9,805 nucleotides of DNA, from NCBI GenBank assembly GCA_035354435.1, contig DAOQAY010000109.1, forward strand, positions 1-9,805, in the 5' to 3' direction. Made by a program: the position numbers and the translations under genes. Shown here piece by piece: positions 1 to 5,884 of this stretch (position 1 is the stretch's first letter; each line of letters starts with the position of its first letter). This DNA comes from JAKLDO01 sp035354435. GTDB taxonomy: Bacteria > UBP6 > UBA1177. Under the pieces are notes generated by a model. The model was not told where the DNA came from. It saw nothing but the letters and a program-made list of their open reading frames with translations, and ran no database searches.

Positions 1-2
1 CA

Positions 3-185
3 ACCAGCGAATGGTCGTATGACCTTTGTGAAACGCCCCCATGTGAAGGCTATTTCGGAAGCGACCTTGTAGTCACTAAGGGCGGCGGAACAGATATGGG
101 TCCCGAACTCAAGACCAGACATCCATACACCCCGTGGACTCATTCTTTTTTCACCGGGTTCAGATGCGTAAAAAGTGTAAAATAA
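3..185 (+). CDS. C-terminal fragment of an FGE-sulfatase (SUMF1) domain protein, 5' end outside window
   Basis: Sixty residues are open from the left edge to a TAA at 183-185. The fragment starts with TSEWSYDL, which matches the N-V-W/S-E-W region of the FGE-sulfatase fold. It then has VTKGGG at the usual R-G-G position, and ends with the family's hallmark GFRCV a few residues before the stop. True formylglycine-generating enzymes oxidise a sulfatase cysteine using two cysteines shortly before the final R...GFRC stretch. Aligned without gaps on the Arg and GFRC (12 residues between Arg and Gly, as I recall for human FGE), this protein has Asp and Leu where those cysteines should be. It is therefore more likely a structural or ligand-binding relative than an active oxidase. 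Signal peptide and other domains lie outside the window. Family assignment is fairly sure; function is not known. Confidence 0.75.
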   Translation, partial: TSEWSYDLCETPPCEGYFGSDLVVTKGGGTDMGPELKTRHPYTPWTHSFFTGFRCVKSVK

Positions 186-212
186 ATTACTTCTTTTTTG
201 TCCAAATAATCA

Positions 213-240
213 TTGATTGTCAGTAAGATTCGGATATTAT
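213..240 (+). promoter_or_regulatory. Candidate sigma70-type promoter for the DUF486 gene
   Basis: A -35-like TTGATT (213-218) and a -10-like TATTAT (235-240) are separated by 16 bases, in the 85-base gap between the FGE-domain gene and the membrane-protein gene. Transcription would start near 247, leaving about 24 bases of leader that contains the ribosome binding site at 259-264. Two other proposed promoters in this window have the same 16-base spacer. In AT-rich intergenic DNA such matches also arise by chance. Confidence 0.4.
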
Positions 241-258
241 TCAAACCGTAAAACATTT

Positions 259-264
259 GAGAGG
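259..264 (+). promoter_or_regulatory. Ribosome binding site that fixes the DUF486 start at 271
   Basis: GAGAGG lies 6 bases before ATG 271. The same frame is open further upstream to a TTG at 217, which has no comparable purine-rich site. The family's hydrophobic N-terminus also begins right after Met 271, so the longer start is unlikely. Confidence 0.7.
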
Positions 265-270
265 TTTATC

Positions 271-618
271 ATGGAACGGCTTTATCCAGTTTTTCTTCTT
301 ATCGGATCGAATCTTTTTATGACTTATGCCTGGTATGGACATCTGGCTGATTTTAAACACAAAAATCTGATGTTTGTAATACTTATCAGCTGGGGAGTGG
401 CTTTTTTTGAATACTGTCTTCAGGTTCCGGCAAACAGGATTGGATTCCAGTTCTATTCGCTCGGACAGCTAAAAGTGATGCAGGAAATAATCACAATGTG
501 CGTCTTTGCAATCTTTTCAGTCCTTTACATGCATGAAAAACTCACCATGGACTTTTTTTATGCCTCGCTCTGTCTCGCCGGAGCCGCATTTTTCATGTTC
601 AGAAATGTGGCGGTTTAA
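271..618 (+). CDS. DUF486 / DMT-family small membrane protein
   Basis: This 115-residue protein is very hydrophobic, with four predicted membrane segments at about residues 4-21, 33-52, 71-88 and 94-111. It carries the signature of the DUF486 family (grouped with the drug/metabolite transporter superfamily): NLFMTYAWYGHL (14-25), ISWGVAFFEYCLQVPANRIG (39-58) and LGQLKVMQEIIT (64-75). Length and four-helix layout match the family, which resembles small multidrug-resistance-type proteins and probably works as an oligomer in the inner membrane. The substrate is not known. The start is ATG 271, preceded by GAGAGG. Its TAA abuts the last codon of the convergent abiEii gene with no base between. 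It probably has its own promoter rather than reading on from the FGE-domain gene. Confidence 0.88.
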   Translation: MERLYPVFLLIGSNLFMTYAWYGHLADFKHKNLMFVILISWGVAFFEYCLQVPANRIGFQFYSLGQLKVMQEIITMCVFAIFSVLYMHEKLTMDFFYASLCLAGAAFFMFRNVAV

Positions 619-1392
619 TCACCTCAGCGATTCAACGAATTCCCTGAACATCAGAACTCTGTCGATCTGGTCGTTTTTTATGAGAAAGGGGCTGACATCG
701 GCGACAAGTTCTTTGAGGTCGACCGATTCAGCGTTTTCGAGAAGTTTTTGTTTTAACTGTGTCATGCCGGTTATTTCGAGTTTTTCGGAAAGATATTTGA
801 AATCAGGATTTGTTTTTGACAGCAGAAAAGTTACATCGAAATAATCTCTTCCTTTGCTTCTTTTTCTTCCAAGAAGTGCGGCAATTTTCTGACTGAGCAA
901 AGTTGAAACAGGAACAACTGAAATGAATCTGAAAAGTGCGAACTTTTTCAATAGGAATTTTTCCTGTTCATATTTATAATTCTGCGGCTCAGTATCAAGC
1001 TGAATGAGAATCTTTTCACTTTTCACCGGTGAAAGCTTTTCACGGTAAAGGATATCTGGAAATTTGATGTTGCAATGATAAGCCCCCTTAAAAACCTGTT
1101 TCATCTCGATTTCGTAACCATCAAGCTCAAGTTCGTACTTGATAAAATCACTTAATTTAACAAAGTCCGTTTCATTCAGCCCCAAATTATCAAAATCGAG
1201 GTCTTCAGAAAAACGGGTGTTGCCGTGAACTATTCTCAAAGCGGTGCCGCCAATAAAAACAAGAGATCCACCGAATTTGCTTTTGTAAATAATATCAAGC
1301 AGTTTGTATTGAAGATATTCTCTTAAAATGTTGCGTTTAAGCTGCTGTTCAACAGGTGAAAATTCTTTCAGTATTAATTCAAAATCAAGCAT
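619..1392 (-). CDS. abiEii: AbiEii/AbiGii-type nucleotidyltransferase toxin
   Basis: The 257-residue protein has the minimal nucleotidyltransferase fold of the AbiEii toxin family. The glycine pair of the nucleotide-binding loop is in FIGGTALR (46-53), followed by the metal-binding acidic motif RFSEDLDF (60-67, Asp64 and Asp66 the likely catalytic carboxylates). A third conserved strand is at ILIQLDTEP (128-136), and the family's motif IV spans 165-187 (Lys169 and GRDYFD at 181-186). In studied AbiE systems this subunit is a bacteriostatic toxin that transfers nucleotides to RNA, for example tRNA, and is neutralised by AbiEi without tight complex formation (type IV); the pair can cause phage abortive infection. 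All motifs look intact. Its ATG overlaps the antitoxin's stop by 8 bases (ATGCTTGA), with AAAGGAG at 1400-1406 as the ribosome binding site. Toxin translation is therefore coupled to antitoxin translation. Confidence 0.92.
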   Translation of the reverse strand: MLDFELILKEFSPVEQQLKRNILREYLQYKLLDIIYKSKFGGSLVFIGGTALRIVHGNTRFSEDLDFDNLGLNETDFVKLSDFIKYELELDGYEIEMKQVFKGAYHCNIKFPDILYREKLSPVKSEKILIQLDTEPQNYKYEQEKFLLKKFALFRFISVVPVSTLLSQKIAALLGRKRSKGRDYFDVTFLLSKTNPDFKYLSEKLEITGMTQLKQKLLENAESVDLKELVADVSPFLIKNDQIDRVLMFREFVESLR

Positions 1393-1990
1393 TTATGAAC
1401 TCCTTTAAAATGGCATATTTTCTTGTAAGAGTTTTGTTGTTAAAAATTCTCAGATATTTTTCAATGGTTTCTTCATTTACAATTTTTTTGTATTCATCAA
1501 CATTAAGCCGCCACTCAAAAAGATCATTTTCGTTAAACTGTTTTCTCAAATATAAATAATCGAGGATCGCTTTTTCCGGAGTTGCAATAATAAATCCGTT
1601 TTCAGGGTTGATAGTATATCCCCAGAATAGATTCTTCGATATTGACCTGTATCCGAACGAACCTTGTAATGTATTAAAAACTTTGGTCTTTCTGGTTGTT
1701 GCGCTGGTTGTCTGATAAACTGCTTCCGGAATCAGACCATAATATGAAAGAGCAGTTTCAAAGCTTATATATGAATGAGAATATATCACATTGGCAATCC
1801 GCATAAGAATAAGTTCATTAATTTCAACATCAGTAAAAACATAAAATCCGTTAATTATTTTAGCAATATAGCCCTTTTCCTGCCATTCACAAAGCCGTCT
1901 GCTGTCAAAATCAGGAAAAAGCAGATAAATATCACTTGTCTCTATTATTTTCTTAGCGATTAAGTTTTTTCTGAATATTTCGTATTTCAT
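1385..1990 (-). CDS. abiEi: AbiEi-family antitoxin / transcriptional autorepressor
   Basis: The 201-residue protein has a predicted winged-helix N-terminus (about residues 1-55, wing around KGYIAKIINGFYVF). The AbiEi core follows, with YISFETALSYYGLIPEAVYQ (74-93), a TTRKTKVF stretch (98-105) and ATPEKAILDYLYLRK (136-150), all typical of the family. Known AbiEi proteins bind inverted repeats in their own promoter and cancel AbiEii toxicity. Here a 7+7 palindrome lies 12 bases upstream of the start codon and contains the putative -10, as expected for autorepression. The start ATG at 1990 is preceded by AGAGGA (1994-1999) at tight spacing. It is the first gene of a two-gene operon with abiEii. 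The C-terminal 40 or so residues are less clearly conserved. Confidence 0.88.
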   Translation of the reverse strand: MKYEIFRKNLIAKKIIETSDIYLLFPDFDSRRLCEWQEKGYIAKIINGFYVFTDVEINELILMRIANVIYSHSYISFETALSYYGLIPEAVYQTTSATTRKTKVFNTLQGSFGYRSISKNLFWGYTINPENGFIIATPEKAILDYLYLRKQFNENDLFEWRLNVDEYKKIVNEETIEKYLRIFNNKTLTRKYAILKEFINA

Positions 1991-2001
1991 GTTTCCTCTT
2001 T

Positions 2002-2017
2002 TTGTTATTTATAACAA
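2002..2017. promoter_or_regulatory. Palindromic operator candidate for AbiEi
   Basis: On the minus strand this reads TTGTTATAAATAACAA, perfect 7-base arms (TTGTTAT and ATAACAA) around a 2-base centre. It contains the predicted -10 of the abiEi promoter, so a bound repressor would block RNA polymerase. AbiEi autoregulation through inverted repeats is established for other AbiE systems; that this palindrome is the site is inference. AT-rich palindromes of this size can occur by chance. Confidence 0.6.
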
Positions 2018-2035
2018 TAAAAAGAAATAAGTCAA
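2008..2035 (-). promoter_or_regulatory. Promoter of the abiEi-abiEii operon
   Basis: On the minus strand, TTGACT (2030-2035) is followed after 16 bases by TATAAA (2008-2013). This is a good sigma70-type match in the 60-base gap between the 5'-nucleotidase stop and abiEi. Transcription would begin near 2001, leaving a leader of only about 11 bases with the ribosome binding site almost at the 5' end. The -10 lies inside the palindrome at 2002-2017. Confidence 0.65.
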
Positions 2036-2050
2036 GCGTTTTGAATAACT

Positions 2051-3661
2051 TTAAAATGAACTGTGTTTTTCAGCCGGTTTTGAGATCACAGATTTTTCTT
2101 TGAGAAATTCCGCAAAAACATCGCTGACGATATATGGTGTGACAGTTTTTTCTTTGATCTGGTAAAATGCGTCGTATCCGTTGCCGCCCTGAGCGATATA
2201 TGAATCGGTTGCAACAGTATATATTTTCTCGGGATCTACAGGTTTTGTTTCGCCGTTTTCTATGACTGAGAAATTGACTGCCGCACCATTTTTTATTTCA
2301 AATTTCATTCCGGCAAGATAAGGAAATGCTCCTGCACTTGCTCCTTTTGAAGATTTTTCAATAATGTTCTTCAATTCCGAAACAAGGTAACTTCCTTTAA
2401 TTTTAAAGATTGTAATATTATTAAAAAATGGAAGTATGTCATAAACATCGCCGAGAGTTATTTCTCCCTGATGAATAGATTTTCTGATTCCTCCGGCATT
2501 TTGAAGCGAAATGTCGATGCTGTATCCTTTATTTTTTAATTTTATCAAAATGGATTCAGCAACCAATGGTCCGATATCACTGCCTTTTTCCCATTTGTGC
2601 TCCAGTTCCTCAGTTGATGTTGCAATTATTTTCAGATATTCATTTGAAACAGATTCTTCATAACTTTTAAAGAGGCTGCCCGAACTTTTATCAGGAGAGA
2701 TCTTAACAAACTCATTGAAAGGAGAGCGTTTTAAAGGAAACGGCAGTTCAACGGATTCTCTGATCGGATAGATCGTTTTGCCATCCCATGAGCTTATTTC
2801 ACCCTTGAAATCAAATTTTAGATCAATAATTCCCAGTGCTCTTGCCTGATCCCAAGCCTGAACAATCAGAACTGTTCTTCCTGCCGGATCTTTTACAGTT
2901 TCAGGGTAATTTCCTTCGGTAGGAACACAGTCTATCCCCGAAAAGCCCATTGCAGAATGTGAGTGTCCGCCGATAATTACATCAATTCCTTCAACTTTCT
3001 GCGCAAGGATATTGTCTTCTTCAAACCCGAGATGACTTAACACAAAAATTCGCGAAACTCCTTTATTTTTGAGTTCTCTGACATATTTTTTAACTGTTTC
3101 TGCCGGATCAGAAAATTGAATTTCCGTACCCGGTGAAGAAATGTTTGCAGTATCAGGCGTTATAACACCGATAATACCGTTTCTGAAAGGCCATGTGCCT
3201 GTAATTATATATGGTTTTATGATCTTTTTGAGTTTTGACCCTTCTGGAAACTGAATATTTGCGGCAAGTATCGGAAATTTTGCTTTTTCAAGAAGATCTG
3301 CAAGAAAATCCGGACCTTTATCAAATTCGTGGTTCCCAAGTTCAAGCGCATCAATTTTAGCAAGATTCATCAGATCAATATCGGCGGTACCCTGAAACTG
3401 ACGGAAATATCTTGTTCCCTGAATAAGGTCTCCTGCATGTAGAAAAAGAACGCTGTCATGAGATTTACGGGCATCATTAACTGCCTGAATTATCAGATCA
3501 TATCCGCCGATATAAAAATTATCGACAGAGCCAGAATATTTACAGTGAATATCACTTCCGAAAAGATGAGAATGTGTGTCGTTGATATGAATAAGAGTGA
3601 CATCTTTCTGGCATGAAAAAAGAATTGTTACACAGAAAAGTGCTGAAAAGATAAATCTCAT
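2051..3661 (-). CDS. 5'-nucleotidase / UshA-type metallophosphatase, probable lipoprotein
   Basis: This 536-residue protein starts with a lipoprotein signal peptide, with a hydrophobic stretch ending in lipobox ILFSC (lipidated Cys17), so it should sit in the periplasm or on a membrane face. The N-terminal calcineurin-like metallophosphatase domain keeps its metal ligands: NDTHSH (27-32, Asp28 and His30), GDLIQGT (77-83), GNHEFD (109-114), SHLGFEED (209-216) and GGHSH (231-235). The C-terminal 5'-nucleotidase domain carries NAGGIR (388-393), DILPFFNN (408-415) and the substrate loop GGNGYDAF (492-499). Such enzymes release phosphate from extracellular nucleotides or nucleotide sugars to salvage nucleosides; the exact substrate cannot be read from sequence. 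ATG 3661 has AAGGAG at 3666-3671. The gene follows cysS after 13 bases, so it is probably cotranscribed. I saw no terminator after its stop. Confidence 0.93.
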   Translation of the reverse strand: MRFIFSALFCVTILFSCQKDVTLIHINDTHSHLFGSDIHCKYSGSVDNFYIGGYDLIIQAVNDARKSHDSVLFLHAGDLIQGTRYFRQFQGTADIDLMNLAKIDALELGNHEFDKGPDFLADLLEKAKFPILAANIQFPEGSKLKKIIKPYIITGTWPFRNGIIGVITPDTANISSPGTEIQFSDPAETVKKYVRELKNKGVSRIFVLSHLGFEEDNILAQKVEGIDVIIGGHSHSAMGFSGIDCVPTEGNYPETVKDPAGRTVLIVQAWDQARALGIIDLKFDFKGEISSWDGKTIYPIRESVELPFPLKRSPFNEFVKISPDKSSGSLFKSYEESVSNEYLKIIATSTEELEHKWEKGSDIGPLVAESILIKLKNKGYSIDISLQNAGGIRKSIHQGEITLGDVYDILPFFNNITIFKIKGSYLVSELKNIIEKSSKGASAGAFPYLAGMKFEIKNGAAVNFSVIENGETKPVDPEKIYTVATDSYIAQGGNGYDAFYQIKEKTVTPYIVSDVFAEFLKEKSVISKPAEKHSSF

Positions 3662-3674
3662 TCAACTCCTTGAA

Positions 3675-5108
3675 TTAATTGAAACTCCACTCTGTTCCAT
3701 TTGGAGTGTCCTGAATCAGAACTCCTTTTTGAAGAAGCTCATCTCTCATTTTATCAGCAGATTCAAAATTCTTTTCAGCTCTGAAGTTCTTTCTTTTCTC
3801 TATCAGCTGATCGATCTCTGATCTGGAAATGCCATATCGTTTAAGCTGGATCTCTTTGATTTCACTGATTATTTTGTCAGGATCTTTGAGCAGGACTCCG
3901 AGCACCGATCCCGCTTCTTTTATCACTTCGGCAAATCCGGCACATTCTTCCGGAGTCGGTCTTGTCTTTTTTGAAATGAGAACTTCATTCAGATGTTTGA
4001 AAAGTCCCACCATGGCGGCAACAACTTTTGCGCTGTTGAAATCATCATCCATCGCTTCCTTGAATTCATTAATAAATTCAGTGGCTTTATCATTTCTGAC
4101 AACTTTAGCAGCAGTTTTTGCAAACTGGTTGAGAGTTTTTAAAGTGCCGTAAAAATAGCTTATCTTTTTCTCGGTTTCTTTAAGATTTGACATCGAGAAA
4201 TCAATCGGAGTGCGATATTGAGTTGAAAGCATGAAATAGCGGAGAACTTCAGCGTGATACTGTTCGAGAGCATCGTCAACAGTTATAAAGTTATGAAGTG
4301 ACTTGCTCATTTTTTCACCTTCAACGGTCAAAAATCCGTTATGCACCCAGTATTTTACAAAAGGTTTGCCGGTAGCGCATTCAGCCTGAGCTATTTCATT
4401 CTCGTGATGAGGGAAAATAAGATCTCTGCCGCCGGCGTGAATGTCAAATGTGTCGCCCAGATATTTAGTGCTCATCGCACTGCATTCAATGTGCCAGCCC
4501 GGACGACCTTCTCCCCACGGACTTTTCCATTTCGGTTCATCAGGTTTTGAAGATTTCCAAAGTGCAAAATCAAGCGGATTTTTCTTTGATTCTTCAACTT
4601 CAAAACGGGTGCCTGAGATCATTTCATCAATTTTCCTGCCGCTTAACTTGCCGTAACCTTTGAACTTTTCAACTGCAAAATATACACTGCCGTCGTTAGT
4701 CGGATATGCAAAACCCTTTGCAACCAGTTTTTCGATCATGGCAATTATTTCACCGATATGTTCAGTCGCTTTCGGTTCGATATCAGCTCTTGCCAGACCC
4801 AGAGCGTCCATTGCCTTGTAAAAAGCAGTGATGTTTTCTTCAGAAAGTTCGATAAAACCAATTTTTCTTTCGTTGGCACGGGCAATTATCTTGTCATCTA
4901 CATCTGTGAAATTCCTGACATAATTAACTTTATATCCTGAATATCTGAGATAACTTACGATCAGATCAATCGCCACTTCCTTCCTTGCGTGACCGATGTG
5001 CGGCTTGTCATAAACAGTCATACCGCAGGCATAAATACCGACCGATTTATCATTAATAGGAACAAATTCTTCTTTTTTCTCAGTAAGGCTGTTGTAAATC
5101 TTAAGCAT
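3675..5108 (-). CDS. cysS: Cysteinyl-tRNA synthetase
   Basis: A class I aminoacyl-tRNA synthetase of 477 residues that attaches cysteine to tRNA-Cys in the cytosol. The HIGH signature is in CGMTVYDKPHIGHAR (28-42) and the KMSKS loop at 266-270. The zinc ligands that discriminate cysteine are Cys28, Cys209 (HIECS), His234 and Glu238 (FPHHENE). These are the same residue numbers as I recall for the E. coli enzyme, which supports the start chosen here. Three in-frame ATGs occur at 5120, 5114 and 5108; the third has GGAG (5115-5118) at 6 bases and begins MLKIYNSLTEKKEEF, the family's usual N-terminus. The C-terminal DALR-like and anticodon-binding parts appear complete. An apparent promoter lies at 5144-5171, separating it from the upstream restriction operon; a 5'-nucleotidase gene follows. 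Confidence 0.97.
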   Translation of the reverse strand: MLKIYNSLTEKKEEFVPINDKSVGIYACGMTVYDKPHIGHARKEVAIDLIVSYLRYSGYKVNYVRNFTDVDDKIIARANERKIGFIELSEENITAFYKAMDALGLARADIEPKATEHIGEIIAMIEKLVAKGFAYPTNDGSVYFAVEKFKGYGKLSGRKIDEMISGTRFEVEESKKNPLDFALWKSSKPDEPKWKSPWGEGRPGWHIECSAMSTKYLGDTFDIHAGGRDLIFPHHENEIAQAECATGKPFVKYWVHNGFLTVEGEKMSKSLHNFITVDDALEQYHAEVLRYFMLSTQYRTPIDFSMSNLKETEKKISYFYGTLKTLNQFAKTAAKVVRNDKATEFINEFKEAMDDDFNSAKVVAAMVGLFKHLNEVLISKKTRPTPEECAGFAEVIKEAGSVLGVLLKDPDKIISEIKEIQLKRYGISRSEIDQLIEKRKNFRAEKNFESADKMRDELLQKGVLIQDTPNGTEWSFN

Positions 5109-5114
5109 TTTCAT

Positions 5115-5118
5115 CTCC
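5115..5118 (-). promoter_or_regulatory. Ribosome binding site that decides the cysS start
   Basis: GGAG on the minus strand is 6 bases before ATG 5108. It overlaps the upstream in-frame ATG at 5120, so use of that ATG would need a different site, and none is visible. Confidence 0.65.
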
Positions 5119-5143
5119 ATATACTAAATAAGTGCCGTCCACA

Positions 5144-5171
5144 GTTATAGCTTTTAGAGCGGCAAAGTCAA
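5144..5171 (-). promoter_or_regulatory. Promoter for cysS and the 5'-nucleotidase gene
   Basis: Within the gap between the peptidase gene and cysS the minus strand has TTGACT (5166-5171), a 16-base spacer and TATAAC (5144-5149). The start of transcription would be near 5137, giving about 29 bases of leader. The -35 hexamer and spacer length equal those of the abiEi promoter. Confidence 0.6.
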
Positions 5172-5176
5172 GACGA

Positions 5177-5884
5177 TTAATGGTCCATAGTTTCAAGTTT
5201 TTCCTTTGTTTTTTTCCATTCAGGCATCATTTTTGAAAGAAGTTTATAAAATTCCGCCCCATGATTTTTACATTTAATGTGACAAAGCTCATGAGTCACA
5301 ACATAATCGATGCATTCTGATTGTGCTTTAATGAGTTCAAGATTAAGTGTTACTGTTCCTTTTGTTGAATAACTTCCCCATCTTTTTTTCATTTTTCTTA
5401 TTTTGAGTGCCGGTTTTTTCAAATTGTATTTATTGAATTTTTCAAAGCATTTGTTGAAGCTTTTTGCAAAATGTTCATCGGCTTTTTCTTTATACCATTT
5501 TTCGACAAGATTTTTTATTCTGTCAGAATCCCGGTATTTAATGTAAACAACAATAGTTCCTCTTGTTGCGACAACTTTTTCTTTATTATCAATAATTATT
5601 TTAAGCCTGTATCTTCTTCCAAGATAAAGATGAGTTTCTCCACTTATAAACTGTCTTGGTGTAACTTTTGGCTTAAAATTTATAAAATAATCCAGGTGCT
5701 TAGCAATCCACTTCGATCTTTTTTTCAAACGGGTTTCGATTTTATCAAAAGGTGTCTGGATTGGTACCTTAACAATCACTGTTCCATCCGGATGGACTGC
5801 AATTGTCATGGTTTTTCTTTCTAAATACTGGAGATTGTAAAATATTTCCCGTTCACCATATTTAATGGATTTCTTTTCACTCAT
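5177..5884 (-). CDS. YgjP/DUF45-family zinc metallopeptidase of the restriction operon
   Basis: This 235-residue protein of the YgjP-like (DUF45, SprT/M48-related) metallopeptidase family has the zinc site HELCH (198-202) and a third histidine in NHGAEF (207-212). RWGS (169-171 region, KKRWGSYS) precedes it by about 28 residues, as usual in the family. No signal peptide or membrane segment is visible, so it is probably cytosolic. The start codon overlaps the hsdR stop as ATGA, which implies translational coupling. Genes of this family are commonly found beside type I restriction genes, but their task there is not settled; processing or turnover of HsdR or another partner is one possibility. 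It is the last gene of the block, with the cysS promoter right behind it. Family call is firm, substrate unknown. Confidence 0.9.
   Translation of the reverse strand: MSEKKSIKYGEREIFYNLQYLERKTMTIAVHPDGTVIVKVPIQTPFDKIETRLKKRSKWIAKHLDYFINFKPKVTPRQFISGETHLYLGRRYRLKIIIDNKEKVVATRGTIVVYIKYRDSDRIKNLVEKWYKEKADEHFAKSFNKCFEKFNKYNLKKPALKIRKMKKRWGSYSTKGTVTLNLELIKAQSECIDYVVTHELCHIKCKNHGAEFYKLLSKMMPEWKKTKEKLETMDH

Noticed and set aside
171..199. Possible intrinsic terminator after the FGE-domain gene
   Set aside because: AAAAG.GTAA can pair with TTAC.CTTTT around AATAAA, but the stem is interrupted, has only two G-C pairs, and the T run is part of the stem; too weak to call.
217..270. Longer N-terminus for the DUF486 protein from a TTG at 217
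   Set aside because: It adds 18 polar residues not typical of the family, and ATG 271 has a good ribosome binding site and begins the first membrane helix.
506..844. Plus-strand open frame across the DUF486 and abiEii 3' ends
   Set aside because: It overlaps two solid genes in other frames and gives a Ser/Phe-rich peptide typical of antisense translation.
5121..5176. Attenuator, T-box or terminator between the peptidase gene and cysS
   Set aside because: Only a 5-base TGCCG/CGGCA pairing across a loop of over 20 bases is seen, with no T-box signature and no T run; the promoter explains the gap better.
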